From Planctomycetaceae bacterium (GTDB lineage: Bacteria > Planctomycetota > Phycisphaerae > Phycisphaerales > SM1A02): DNA of 49,560 nt. The stretch is taken from NCBI GenBank assembly GCA_027483065.1, contig JAIXVI010000316.1, forward strand, positions 1 through 49,560, written 5' to 3'. Positions 36,250-45,518 of the stretch are shown in pieces (position 1 is the stretch's first letter; each line of letters opens with the position of its first letter). The notes below the pieces were generated by a model. The model saw only the letters and a program-made list of their open reading frames with translations, was not told where the DNA came from and did not search any database. The position numbers and the translations under genes are program-made.

Positions 36250-36867
36250 ATGCCTTTCATTTCGAACAGCGCACGCCTCTCGCTTCCCATGATTCTTCCC
36301 GTTCTCGTTCTCGCCTCCTGCGCGTCGACGCCGAACGCGACCGAGCCAGCGTCGGCCGCGGCATCCGCCTCGCGCCCGGCGCTCGGCATGGTTGGCCCCG
36401 CGCGTCCTGAGCCGCGCAACAGCTCGCAAGACGGCTCGCAGAATTCCGACAGCTCCTTTGCAGGCAAGCCCGGCGACATGCAGGACTCCTCCTTCGCGGG
36501 CAAGCCCGGCCAAGACGACCCGAACGCGATGACGCCCGCCGGCGCCGGCTACAACCAACGCCCCGGTGAACTTCGGCCGCAGATCGGCGGCGGCGACATC
36601 CACTACCACAACCACTACTACGGCAACGCGGGCTACTCCGCGCCCGTCTACGGCGCACCGGTGCAAAACGGCCACCTCGGCGCGTACAACGTCGGGCATA
36701 TGCAGGCTCCGCTCGGAACTGGCGGCGGCGGCGCGGGTTGGTACGGACCAAACTACGAAACGGGTCCAACCGGACTTCGCCAAGGCTACGGAACGTTCCG
36801 TGGCGGCAACAACTGGAATGGTTGGGGCGGCTATGCGAATGGCGGCTTCAATGGTTGGACAGACTGA
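36250..36867 (+). CDS. Gly/Asn/Tyr-rich lipoprotein
   Basis: 205 residues with a signal peptide and lipobox (LPVLVLASC), then low-complexity sequence. SSFAGKPG occurs twice (around residues 72 and 84), and the C-terminal half is rich in Gly, Tyr, Asn and Trp (HYHNHYYGNAGYSAPVYGAP, GWGGYANGGFNGWTD). No family recognised. The composition suggests a surface or envelope-exposed protein. The last codons and the stop form the first unit of a 16-base tandem repeat. Confidence 0.75.
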   Translation: MPFISNSARLSLPMILPVLVLASCASTPNATEPASAAASASRPALGMVGPARPEPRNSSQDGSQNSDSSFAGKPGDMQDSSFAGKPGQDDPNAMTPAGAGYNQRPGELRPQIGGGDIHYHNHYYGNAGYSAPVYGAPVQNGHLGAYNVGHMQAPLGTGGGGAGWYGPNYETGPTGLRQGYGTFRGGNNWNGWGGYANGGFNGWTD

Positions 36868-36948
36868 GGGTTGGACGGACTGAGGGTTGGACAGACTGAG
36901 GGCTGGACGGACTAAGGGTTGGACGGACTGAGAGCTGGCCCAACTGAA
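36853..36948. repeat. 16-base tandem repeat starting in the lipoprotein gene
   Basis: Five units of GGTTGGACAGACTGAG or near copies (36853, 36869, 36885, 36901, 36917) plus a decayed sixth at 36933. The first codes for the end of the protein (GWTD and stop); the others are behind the stop. The stretch from 36949 to 37085 shows no gene. Confidence 0.93.
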
Positions 36949-37085
36949 ACACTCGACGGACGCGGTTTGAGTAGCGCGTCGATCGTCCAGCGACTCGTGC
37001 CCTTTCGATCGCGCGATTTCGAGGCGCCCGAAGTCTCGACAGCGACAAATCTCTGCACCCGACTTCTACGTGCACGCATCGACAG

Positions 37086-37120
37086 GCGACCGCGGAATCC
37101 GACCCGCGGTCGCTTTCATT
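37086..37120 (+). terminator. Terminator between converging genes
   Basis: A 10-base perfect stem GCGACCGCGG (37086-37095) with CCGCGGTCGC (37104-37113) is followed by TTTCATTT. It lies about 220 bases behind the lipoprotein stop, beyond the tandem repeat. Confidence 0.7.
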
Positions 37121-37150
37121 TCGCGAAGAGCGCGCGCCCTCTGCGCGAAT

Positions 37151-39007
37151 TCACGTCCCCCAACCGAGGAGGACGAGCGACAGATCGCTCGCGCCGACGA
37201 CGCCGTCGTGGTCCACATCCGCGCGACGCATCGCGCGACTTCCGCGATCGGTCGCGCCCCATTCGGCGAGCAACAGTCCAAGGTCCGAAGCACCCGTCAT
37301 TCCGTCGCCGTCGAGATCACTCGGGCGAGACGACTCCACCGTCAAGCGAGTCCGCAATGCGACAGCTTCGAGCGTCGACGTCTGGCCGCTCGGCCAATGC
37401 ACGCGAATCGTGTCCGCAACCGAGCCCGTGGGAAAACCGAAGTGAACCAGCGGCTCGGCACTCGAGTGAAATCCACTGCCCGAGTGCACCCAACGTCGGT
37501 GCGTCACGCCGTCGACGACGCACTCGACCACCGCGCCGATACCGTGCGGTGCGGTGCGCGCGGTCGATGACGCCCGTACGTCGAGCATCAACCAAGGTCG
37601 TCCACCGCTTGTGGTCACGGTCTCGTTTCGAAAGAGCTTCAACGGCCCGCTCGTCACAAAGACGAGAATGTCGAGATCGCCGTCGCGGTCGTAGTCGAGC
37701 GTCACCACCGATCGCGCATCAGCTGCAAGGGCAAATCCTGTTTCTGCACCCAGCCGCTCGAAACTCACCGGGCCCGTCGCAGTCTCAGGCGGCGCATGCC
37801 CGAGGTTTCGAAAGATGTACTCAGGCTCGTTCGCCCACTCATTCGAGTTGCGACCGTTGACCTCGACGATGTCTTCCCAACCATCGTGATCGAAATCTGC
37901 CGCCATCGCGCCCCAACCCCAGCCTCCGTCGTCGCAGCCACTTGAAGCAGCCGCCTCCGTCATCAACCCCACGCCCGAGTTCATGTAGAGCGCATTGCCG
38001 TTGAGATCTCCCTTCGGCGGGATCGCTGCGTAAATACTCGTGACGTAGTAGTCGGGCGTTCCATTTCGATCGAAGTCCGCGACGCACGCGCCCATGCCGT
38101 TGCGATCGAGACCAAGTCCGAACTCGCTCGTTGCAGCAACGAACGGCTGCGCGGCATCGCGCGTGTTTCGCCACGCACGACTTGTTTCAAAGTCCGCAGC
38201 GAGTAGAAGCTCCGGCCATCCATCGCCCGTCGTATCAACGAAGGTTGGTTGAAAACCCCAACTCACGACCGGACTCAGGTACGCGACGGTGACATCGACA
38301 AACACACCGCCATCGTTGCGAAACAAACGATTCCCGATGCCGGTTGAACTCCACCCAGCGACCGCGAGATCGAGATCACCGTCGAGGTCGTAGTCACCCC
38401 ACGCAGCGCTATCACCAACCGCCACGTTCGGCGCGGTAAACGCCAACCCGACGGTTCCCGCGACCTCGACGAAGCGTCCAGAATCGTTTCGGTAGAGACG
38501 ATTCTTGCCAGGTTGACCGAGATTGTCTGTCGCCGTGCCGTAACTCGTCACGTAGATGTCGACATCACCATCGCGATCGAAGTCCGCACACGACACGCCA
38601 TTCGCTGCATGCGCTACAGCAACGCCCGCACTGCCCGCCACGTTGGTGAACGTGCCATTCCCATTGTTCTGATAGAGGCGGTCGGCCCCGACGCCCCCCT
38701 TTGGAATGAAAATGTCCGGCCATCCATCACCATTGAAATCCGCAACGCCAACGCCGCCTTGGAACCACTCGTTCACGCCTGGCACCGCCAGATAGTTTGG
38801 TGTGTGCACATATCCATCGAGGCCACTCGCAAGCGTGACGTCGGTGAATTGGATCTCAGCGCGCGCCGCGGAAATCACGCACGCGACACCAAAGCTTGCG
38901 AGCGAAATCGCAAAAGAAGCATTGTGCACGACAGGCACCCTCCACGCGCTCGCGCCCTCTGCGGGCCACGCAGCACACACGAGTCGTTTGATCGCCGTCT
39001 TTCGCAT
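37151..39007 (-). CDS. FG-GAP/ASPIC-UnbV (CRTAC1-type) secreted protein with dockerin-like tail
   Basis: 618 residues. A leader with a hydrophobic segment (FAISLASFGVACVISAARA) precedes a beta-propeller of FG-GAP repeats. These carry calcium-binding loops such as VGVADFNGDGWPDIF, CADFDRDGDVDIYV, GDYDLDGDLDLAVAG and ADFDRNGTPDYYV. An ASPIC/UnbV-type domain follows (GGRPWLMLDVRASST, HWPSGQTSTLEAV). The tail has DLDGDGMTGASDLGLLLAEWG and DVDHDGVVGASDLSLVLLGWG, the same dockerin-like pair as two other secreted proteins in this window. Role: extracellular, calcium-dependent, otherwise unknown. It begins 21 bases after ccoS on the same strand but is unlikely to be part of oxidase assembly. Confidence 0.9.
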   Translation of the reverse strand: MRKTAIKRLVCAAWPAEGASAWRVPVVHNASFAISLASFGVACVISAARAEIQFTDVTLASGLDGYVHTPNYLAVPGVNEWFQGGVGVADFNGDGWPDIFIPKGGVGADRLYQNNGNGTFTNVAGSAGVAVAHAANGVSCADFDRDGDVDIYVTSYGTATDNLGQPGKNRLYRNDSGRFVEVAGTVGLAFTAPNVAVGDSAAWGDYDLDGDLDLAVAGWSSTGIGNRLFRNDGGVFVDVTVAYLSPVVSWGFQPTFVDTTGDGWPELLLAADFETSRAWRNTRDAAQPFVAATSEFGLGLDRNGMGACVADFDRNGTPDYYVTSIYAAIPPKGDLNGNALYMNSGVGLMTEAAASSGCDDGGWGWGAMAADFDHDGWEDIVEVNGRNSNEWANEPEYIFRNLGHAPPETATGPVSFERLGAETGFALAADARSVVTLDYDRDGDLDILVFVTSGPLKLFRNETVTTSGGRPWLMLDVRASSTARTAPHGIGAVVECVVDGVTHRRWVHSGSGFHSSAEPLVHFGFPTGSVADTIRVHWPSGQTSTLEAVALRTRLTVESSRPSDLDGDGMTGASDLGLLLAEWGATDRGSRAMRRADVDHDGVVGASDLSLVLLGWGT

Positions 39008-39028
39008 CGAAGAGAACGTAGCGCGAGT

Positions 39029-39271
39029 TCAGTGTTGGTCGAGCGCATTTGTCGCGGAAGCATGCGATTCCTTGCGTATCGCGGCGCGCTGGCACTGCCC
39101 ATCATCCGCATCACAGTTCCGGCGACCCGCGGGCTGCTCATCGAAGAGGACGCGCGTCGGCGGTGTGTCGAGGTCTTCGAATTGATCCGACTTCGCAGCC
39201 CAGACAAAGGCGACCAACGCTGCACCACCAACAAGCAGCGCAACCGGAAGTGCCACAAAGACGAGTTCCAT
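39029..39271 (-). CDS. ccoS: cbb3 oxidase maturation protein CcoS
   Basis: An 80-residue protein with one N-terminal membrane helix (VALPVALLVGGAALVAFVWA) followed by KSDQFEDLDTPPTRVLFDEQ, the CcoS signature. In other bacteria CcoS is needed to insert heme and copper into cbb3 oxidase. Its ATG shares one base with the ccoI stop codon (TGATG). Last gene of the oxidase operon. Confidence 0.92.
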   Translation of the reverse strand: MELVFVALPVALLVGGAALVAFVWAAKSDQFEDLDTPPTRVLFDEQPAGRRNCDADDGQCQRAAIRKESHASATNALDQH

Positions 39272-41793
39272 CAGCGTTTCCCTTCCGCCCGCAGAGGCAA
39301 TTCAAACGAAGGCAACTGAAGCGCGAGGACGAGCACGGTGAGCCCACTCAGCGGCATGAGAATCGCCGCGACGAGCGGATTGACGAGCCCCGCAAAGGCA
39401 AGAACCCCGCCGAGCGCGTTGTACGCAACTGACACGACGAGATTGATCTTGATCGCACCCATCGATGTGCGCGCGCCTTCAAGAAACCTCGCGAGTGGAC
39501 GCATCCCTGAGGCCGCGAGACAAACGTCTGCGACGTGATGCGATGCTTGCGCGCCGTTGCGCACCGCGACGCCGACATCGGCCGCCGCGAGCGCTGCAAG
39601 ATCGTTCACACCATCGCCGACCATGACAACGGGCCGCGCGAGATCCGCTCGCCGCACAAACTCGAGTTTCTCTTCTGGTGAAAGACCGCCAGCGATGTCG
39701 CCGCCCGCGAGACCGATCGCTCGTCCGACGCCAGCAGCGACGACAGCATCGTCACCCGACGCGAGCATCACGTGCCAGCCGCGCGACTTCAAGAGCGCCA
39801 CGGTCTCCGCCGCGTCGCTCCGAATCGGATCTCCAATGCCGAAGATCGCCTCAACGCGCCCCTGCACAGCGACAAGAACCGGCGCGAGCCCTTCCGCGGC
39901 GTACTGCGCTGCCGACGAGCGAAAGCGCTCGGCGACCACCACGTTGCGCGCATCCATCATGCGCATACTTCCAACGCGTACAACTTTGCCAGAGAAGCAC
40001 CCTTCGATGCCAAGGCCCGGCGTCTCGTGTATGTCGACAGCCTTTCCGTCGGAAAGCTCAGCACCAGCCTCAAAGGCGCGCGCGATCGCGAACGCCAACG
40101 GATGCGTGCTGTGCACTTCGAGTGCTGCGGCAAGCGCAAGTGCCTCGGGCGAACCATCACTTCGAATCACCTTCGAGCGCGCCTCGGTCACAGTGCCCGT
40201 CTTATCGAGAACGAGCGTTCCCGGCTTCGACGCACGCTCAAGAATGTCGCCACCCTTCACAAGTACGCCGCGCCGCGCGCCCTTCCCGAGCCCCGCGACA
40301 ACCGCCAACGGCGTCGCGAGACCAAGCGCGCATGGACACGTCACCACCAACATCGCAATCGCGCGTTCGATCGCTTGCTCGCCTCCGAGCGTCGGCCACC
40401 ACCACAGAAGCGTTACTGCCGCTGAAGCAACAACTCCCACCAGAAACCAACCCGCCATGCGATTCGCAAGTTCTTCGACAGGCGCGCGACGCAACGATGC
40501 ATCACGTACGAGTTCAAGAAGTCGCGCCGCGCGCGTCTCCGCGCCTGCAACGATGACTTCCACTTCGACAGGCCCGGTGATGAAGCGCGAACCCGCGTAC
40601 ACCGCATCGCCGAACTCCACACGCACAGGCGCACTTTCGCCCGTGAGATGCGACATGTCGACGTGTGCTGTCGCCGTTCGCAGCCGTCCATCGGCTGGGC
40701 ATGTCTCACCCGCGGTCACCTCCACGAAATTCCCCGGTTGGAGCGCGTCGATCGAGACCTCACGCGCAAGTCCGTCCGTACCGATCCGTCGTGCGACCGA
40801 TGGAACAATCGCGAGCAAGAGTTCAACTTGTTCGCGCGCCTTCCGCTGCCTGCCGTATTGGACGAAACGTCCAACGAGCAGCAGGAAGATGAGCATCGAT
40901 GCGCTTTCACAGTAAATCGATCCTGTTCCACGAATCGTCGCAACAACGCCCGCTCCGACCGCAGCAACAAGGCCAAAGGCGACTGGCAAGTCCATGTGTG
41001 GCGTGCGCGTTCGAATCGAAGCCAGCGCATTCGCGAGAAAGATTCGACCAGGAAACACCAACGCGATGAACGCGAGCGCGACCGACATCCACTGAAAGAA
41101 CACGCGATACGTCGGTGCCATCTCCGCGAAAATTCCGCCATACAACGCGAAGGCGACGGCCATCGCGTTGCTCGCGATCGCACCCGAGATACCGATCCGC
41201 ACGAGCCACGCACGATTCGCCGCACGCTCGCGCTCGACCGCTGCAGGATCTGCAAACGCAATCAGTTGATAGCCAAGCGTGTCAAATCGCCGTGCGACTT
41301 CCGACAACTGGATCGTCGCCAGATTCCACGTGATGCGCACAGTTCCACGCGCCGAATCCACGCGCACAGCATCGACGCCTCGCACGATGCGCGGCATTGC
41401 CTCCAAGAGCCACACGCACGCGCCACATCGAATGCCATCAAGTCGAAACTCCGCAGATGCACGGCCATCGGTCGTACATCGAGCATGCCTCGCAAGGAAT
41501 ATCGCATCATCGAAGGACTCGAATCCACGACCGCTCACCTGCGCTGGTCGCGCGGGCGAATCGTCGACGGCGTGATCACTTCGACCTTCAGTCTCCGCGA
41601 GTTTCTCGCGCAGTTGGTAGTAGCCTTCAAGCCCACATTCGTGAATCGAGGCATACACCGCACGGCAACCTTGACAGCAGAATTGTTCGCTCGCTTCCGC
41701 TCGAATCTCTGCCGCGGGAACCGGCAATGTGCAGTGCGCACAAACATGTGCCTGCGCCGAATCTTCGCTGCGATCGACGTGTTGGTTGCTCAT
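39271..41793 (-). CDS. ccoI: Copper-transporting P1B-type ATPase for cbb3 oxidase
   Basis: An 840-residue copper-exporting P-type ATPase that supplies Cu for the CcoN active site. An N-terminal metal-binding region (CAHCTLPVP, then FCCQGCRAVY) is followed by an HMA domain with GIRCGACVWLLE. Membrane helices include the transport motif CPCALGLATPLA. The phosphorylation site DKTGTVTE, the HP motif STHPLAFA and the hinge GDGVNDLAALAAADVGVAV are intact. The start at 41793 gives an ATGA overlap with the preceding SafE-like gene. Its place between the SafE-like gene and ccoS is the standard order. Confidence 0.93.
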   Translation of the reverse strand: MSNQHVDRSEDSAQAHVCAHCTLPVPAAEIRAEASEQFCCQGCRAVYASIHECGLEGYYQLREKLAETEGRSDHAVDDSPARPAQVSGRGFESFDDAIFLARHARCTTDGRASAEFRLDGIRCGACVWLLEAMPRIVRGVDAVRVDSARGTVRITWNLATIQLSEVARRFDTLGYQLIAFADPAAVERERAANRAWLVRIGISGAIASNAMAVAFALYGGIFAEMAPTYRVFFQWMSVALAFIALVFPGRIFLANALASIRTRTPHMDLPVAFGLVAAVGAGVVATIRGTGSIYCESASMLIFLLLVGRFVQYGRQRKAREQVELLLAIVPSVARRIGTDGLAREVSIDALQPGNFVEVTAGETCPADGRLRTATAHVDMSHLTGESAPVRVEFGDAVYAGSRFITGPVEVEVIVAGAETRAARLLELVRDASLRRAPVEELANRMAGWFLVGVVASAAVTLLWWWPTLGGEQAIERAIAMLVVTCPCALGLATPLAVVAGLGKGARRGVLVKGGDILERASKPGTLVLDKTGTVTEARSKVIRSDGSPEALALAAALEVHSTHPLAFAIARAFEAGAELSDGKAVDIHETPGLGIEGCFSGKVVRVGSMRMMDARNVVVAERFRSSAAQYAAEGLAPVLVAVQGRVEAIFGIGDPIRSDAAETVALLKSRGWHVMLASGDDAVVAAGVGRAIGLAGGDIAGGLSPEEKLEFVRRADLARPVVMVGDGVNDLAALAAADVGVAVRNGAQASHHVADVCLAASGMRPLARFLEGARTSMGAIKINLVVSVAYNALGGVLAFAGLVNPLVAAILMPLSGLTVLVLALQLPSFELPLRAEGKR

Positions 41794-42683
41794 TGCACAC
41801 CTCCAGCAAGATTCTCTACGTTCGCTGCATCCGTGTGCGCACGACAGCATGGCGGAAGCTCATCCGAGAGATCCGCAGCCTGACTCGCCAAGTCCTCACA
41901 CGACGTTGAAGCCGGGCCTTCACGGGCAACGCGAACCATGGCGACTCCTTCCCTCGCTTCATCCGCAACCGTGCTCCGCCAGATCGCCGCGTGAACTCCG
42001 ACCACAAGCATCGCAACACCAGCAATCGCCGGAGCGAGTCGACCGAGCTTTGCGAACGCGAGCCGCGCGCCATTCGATGCGATCACGAGTGCGGGAACAG
42101 TTCCAAGCCAGAACGCTGCCATCACGAGCGCTCCAACGCCAACCGACGCGCTGCCCGCAGCAATCGCCGCGAACGCGTACAACCAACCGCACGGCAGGAG
42201 CGGCGTCGCAAGTCCGAGCGGAACTCCACGCCACGCAGGCGGCAGTTTCATGGCTCGCACATGCGCACGCTGTGCCAGCGCAACGAGTGGCGCGGGCACA
42301 CCCGCCGACGGTGCTTTCGCGCCAAACGCTCGCAGCACTGCGATGAGACCGAAGAACGCGATCGTGACGCCCGCAGCGATCGAGGCGACGCGCTGAACAC
42401 CGATCAAGGTGCCCGCATCGTCGACAGCACTCCCAACCAATCCGCACATCGCACCCACGACGGCATACGACAGCAATCGCCCTGCGTGATATCCGACTTG
42501 CCGAGCGACGCGCGACTTCCCATCCGCGCCGATCGCGACAAGCGCAACACCCCCGCACATGCCGGCACAATGCGCGCTACCAAGCAAACTCGACGCAAGC
42601 ACGGTGCCCGCAAGCGACACAATCGCGAGCGCGTGCGGCGGCGCCGCGTCTGACATCGCGCTGAGCGCAACAGGTTCAACCAC
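41790..42683 (-). CDS. TauE/SafE-type membrane protein of the cbb3 cluster
   Basis: A 297-residue membrane protein with about six to seven helices and the pattern SLLGSAHCAGMCGGVALVAIG followed by GRLLSYAVVGAMCG and GLATPLLPCGWLYAF. This type is common in Fix/Cco operons and probably helps copper delivery or biogenesis. The conserved HCxGMCGG cysteines suit metal handling. The start is a GTG at 42683 with GAGG six bases upstream; an ATG at 42656 is the alternative and lacks such a site. The gene overlaps fixH by 8 bases and ccoI by 4. The C-terminus is Cys/His-containing (CEDLA, PPCCRAH). Confidence 0.88.
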   Translation of the reverse strand: MVEPVALSAMSDAAPPHALAIVSLAGTVLASSLLGSAHCAGMCGGVALVAIGADGKSRVARQVGYHAGRLLSYAVVGAMCGLVGSAVDDAGTLIGVQRVASIAAGVTIAFFGLIAVLRAFGAKAPSAGVPAPLVALAQRAHVRAMKLPPAWRGVPLGLATPLLPCGWLYAFAAIAAGSASVGVGALVMAAFWLGTVPALVIASNGARLAFAKLGRLAPAIAGVAMLVVGVHAAIWRSTVADEAREGVAMVRVAREGPASTSCEDLASQAADLSDELPPCCRAHTDAANVENLAGGVQ

Positions 42684-43191
42684 GTGACACCTCGTTTTTC
42701 GGCGAAGTGCGTGCGTGTGGCAACTGCCTGCGGAACGCATCGGTGTAACGACCCGCAGGTGCATCGACGATCACGCGAAACTCCCACTGTCCGCCGATCG
42801 CGCAATCAAATGTGCCGTGAAAAACGCCCTCTTCTCCAGCAGTCGCCGCGAGTTCCACGGTGCGGCGTGACTCTCCAAGCAAAATCGGAATGCACTCGAC
42901 CGATACGCGACTGGCCATGATGCGCGCAGCGTGTTTATCTTCGACGCGGATCGAGAGCGAGCGATGCGCCCCCTCGCTCGCGAGCTCTGGCGTGACCACC
43001 CATCGCAATCGATCGTTCTGCGCACGTTGTTCACGTTCCGCGTCCCAACTCGCCGCCTTGACGTCGTACGAGGGCTCCATCCCAAGGGGATGACCAACCA
43101 CCGCAGAGAGCACCGTCACTGTCGCGATCGTGACCGTTCCTCCCAGAAGAACGACCGGCGCAAACATCCAGCGATTCTCGATGAACTTCAC
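42676..43191 (-). CDS. ccoH: FixH/CcoH-family protein
   Basis: 171 residues with an N-terminal membrane helix (WMFAPVVLLGGTVTIATVTVLSAVV) and a periplasmic beta-rich domain of the FixH kind (PSYDVKAASWDAEREQRAQN; GVFHGTFDCAIGGQWEFRVIV). CcoH stabilises the cbb3 complex in model bacteria. The start is a GTG inside a GTGA overlap with the ccoG stop, with AAGGAG at the right distance upstream; this moves the start 32 codons inward from the longest frame. Confidence 0.88.
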   Translation of the reverse strand: MKFIENRWMFAPVVLLGGTVTIATVTVLSAVVGHPLGMEPSYDVKAASWDAEREQRAQNDRLRWVVTPELASEGAHRSLSIRVEDKHAARIMASRVSVECIPILLGESRRTVELAATAGEEGVFHGTFDCAIGGQWEFRVIVDAPAGRYTDAFRRQLPHARTSPKNEVSRG

Positions 43192-44804
43192 TTTGAATCT
43201 CCTTCTTGTACATGGGTCTCGGTGGCAGCAGCAATCGGCGAGAGCACGATCGGACCAAGCGCCTGCGTTCGAAGCGTGCCCGCCCAAGCCCCCGACTCAT
43301 CGCGTACGACAAGTTCAACCTCGCGTCGGCCGCGCGCAAAGGCATCACGCGTACTTCGCACAACAACGTCTGCTTCGCCGCTCGCATCACCCGCAACCTC
43401 GATGTGCGCCGCCTGCGCGAGTTCAACACCGGTCCCGCCCTCCACGACATATCGACGTGACTCGCGCGTGCGATTGTCGATCCGAAGTCGCACAATGCTC
43501 TCCACAGTTTCGTTGTGCACGGTGTATGGAATGCCCTGTGCGCGAATGATCGCGAGCGCCGCGGGCTCACGCGTGATCGCGAGCCAAATCACGCCAGTGA
43601 GCGCGATCACCAACAGCAACGGATACACCAGAAGTCGCGGGCGAGGAGTGCGGCGCGGCTCGCACCCGAGCTCGCGTTCCGACGTGTAGCGAATCAATCC
43701 CGTCGGACGACCAAGTTTGGTCATCACAGCATCACAGGCATCGATGCATTGCGTGCACTGCACACACTCGAGCTGCAGTCCGTCTCGAATATCGATGCCG
43801 GCAGGGCACGTTTGCACGCACAATGTGCAATCGATGCAATCACCGGTGCGATTCGAGGTCGCTGCAGCCGCAGGCAGATCGTGCTGCGCATGACCATCAC
43901 ATTTCTTTCCCGATCCACAGCCGCCATTTCGATCGCAGCCGCACTTCCCGCTGCAACCGCCGTCTTTGATCGCCGCTCGTTGTGATACGTGCAAGGATCT
44001 CGATTTCCCGCGCGGTTCGCCACGCTTTCGATCAAATCCCACGATGAGTGAGTCGCGATCAAGCAGCGCTGATTGAAATCGTCCGTACGGACAGACAAGC
44101 GAGCAGAGTTGCTCGCGGAAGAATGCAAAGTCGAAGAGCATCAAGAGCGTCGTCGCTACGAAGATCGTGAATGCGACTGGATGCGTAAACGGCGTCGACG
44201 TAAAGATCCAACTCGTCAATCGATCAGCGCCAACGAACCATGCGAGAAACGTGTTCGCGAGATGCGCGGAAACAATCGTGTATGCCGCATACATCGCCAC
44301 ACGTCGCCACGCCGACACCGCTCCCTTCGGCTGCAGTGCAGCTTTGCCAAGAAAGAGCCGTTCAAGCGGTCGATAGACAAACTCAAGATAGACCGTCTGC
44401 GGGCACGCCCAGCCGCACCAGACACGGCCGAACAGCGCGGTCAGCAAGAAGATGCCCACAAAGACCGAGATGAAGAGCAGTGCGAAGAGCAGTGTCTCGG
44501 TCGGACGAAAAACCGATCCGAAGAACACGAACTTACGGTCCACGACATCGAGCAGAATCGTGGGGAGGCCATCGACCTTCGTCCACGGGATCAGTGCAAA
44601 GATCACGATCAGTGCCCACGCCACCGTACGCCGACGCTTCCACCACTTTCCCGGTGAGAGTTTGGGCCGAATCCAACGACGACGTCCATCCTCCTCGAGC
44701 GTCGCGAGGACTCGGCCTTCCGGCTTGAGGAATGGATCCTGTGCAGGCTGTGCGGATACCTGTGCATCCTGACGAAGGACTGGAAGTGAAAGGCTCGACG
44801 ACAT
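43188..44804 (-). CDS. ccoG: Cytochrome c oxidase accessory protein CcoG with Cys/Gly-rich insertion
   Basis: A 538-residue polyferredoxin membrane protein, in other bacteria a cupric reductase for cbb3 assembly. Membrane helices and FGRVWCGWACPQTVYLEFVYRPLE lead to a ferredoxin part with CIDCTLCVQTCPAGIDIRDG and CVQCTQCIDACD. Between them is an uncommon insertion, about 20 residues, rich in Cys and Gly (GCSGKCGCDRNGGCGSGKKC) and ending DGHAQHD. A FixG-type immunoglobulin-like C-terminal domain follows. The ATG at 44804 has GAGGTG six bases upstream, better than a GTG 24 bases out. Confidence 0.93.
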   Translation of the reverse strand: MSSSLSLPVLRQDAQVSAQPAQDPFLKPEGRVLATLEEDGRRRWIRPKLSPGKWWKRRRTVAWALIVIFALIPWTKVDGLPTILLDVVDRKFVFFGSVFRPTETLLFALLFISVFVGIFLLTALFGRVWCGWACPQTVYLEFVYRPLERLFLGKAALQPKGAVSAWRRVAMYAAYTIVSAHLANTFLAWFVGADRLTSWIFTSTPFTHPVAFTIFVATTLLMLFDFAFFREQLCSLVCPYGRFQSALLDRDSLIVGFDRKRGEPRGKSRSLHVSQRAAIKDGGCSGKCGCDRNGGCGSGKKCDGHAQHDLPAAAATSNRTGDCIDCTLCVQTCPAGIDIRDGLQLECVQCTQCIDACDAVMTKLGRPTGLIRYTSERELGCEPRRTPRPRLLVYPLLLVIALTGVIWLAITREPAALAIIRAQGIPYTVHNETVESIVRLRIDNRTRESRRYVVEGGTGVELAQAAHIEVAGDASGEADVVVRSTRDAFARGRREVELVVRDESGAWAGTLRTQALGPIVLSPIAAATETHVQEGDSK

Positions 44805-44876
44805 TGATGCACCTCGATCGTGAATCACCGCGCGCGCAGAACTGCTTCGCTCGCGGAGGTGGACGCCCGCAGCGAA

Positions 44877-45518
44877 CTACTCACCGACGGCAGTCGTGAC
44901 GGTTGGCGGCATCGCCGCGCCAGGAGCACTCCATGGCGCGACTCGATCACCTTGCGCATCACGCGGCGCACTTGCGTGCGTGCCCCGCAAACTCGCGACA
45001 TAGGCGGCAAGTAACACGAGTTGCGGCTCGCTGAATCGCGACGCCCACTCAGGCATTCCCTTCGATGGGAGGCCGTCGTGAACCACGCGGAAGATGTCTT
45101 CCGGTTGGCGGATGTTGATGTAGTGATCGTCGGTGAGATTTGGGCCAGTCAACCCACCTCCGTCGGGGCCATGACACGTCGCGCAGTTCGCGCGGAACAT
45201 GTTGCGACCCGCGAGCATCTTCTGACCATCCGTCGCAAGTGTCAGGATCGTCGGCGCGTCGGGCTTGAGATTGCCAAGCTTCGCCGCCTGTATCTCATAG
45301 AACGCGCCGACTTCGGTCTCGTAGTTGTCCGCGAGCGTCGTGCCGACACCGCCCAGGTGATAGAACGCGAAGTACGGCAGCGCGAAGAGGATCGACACCC
45401 AGAAGATGCCGGTCCACCATGCTGGCATTGGATTGTCGTACTCGCGAATGCCGTCACACTCATGATCGAGAAGCACGGCCTCTTCGCTCTTATCTAGTTG
45501 TTTCTGCTGCGTGTTCAC
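44877..45518 (-). CDS. ccoP: cbb3 oxidase subunit III (CcoP), one-heme form
   Basis: A 213-residue subunit that passes electrons from cytochrome c to CcoO/CcoN. The N-terminal domain (HECDGIREYDNPMPAWWTGIFWVSILFALPYFAFYH) is typical. The single c-type site is CATCH, with GMPEW supplying the Met ligand region. Typical CcoP is about 300 residues with two heme-c domains; here only one is present and the protein simply ends in a Pro/Ala-rich tail. Start overlaps the ccoQ stop (ATGA). A 72-base gap separates it from ccoG. Confidence 0.93.
   Translation of the reverse strand: MNTQQKQLDKSEEAVLLDHECDGIREYDNPMPAWWTGIFWVSILFALPYFAFYHLGGVGTTLADNYETEVGAFYEIQAAKLGNLKPDAPTILTLATDGQKMLAGRNMFRANCATCHGPDGGGLTGPNLTDDHYINIRQPEDIFRVVHDGLPSKGMPEWASRFSEPQLVLLAAYVASLRGTHASAPRDAQGDRVAPWSAPGAAMPPTVTTAVGE

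Noticed and set aside
36853-36948. CRISPR array
   Set aside because: Units abut without spacers and are only 16 bases; a simple tandem repeat.
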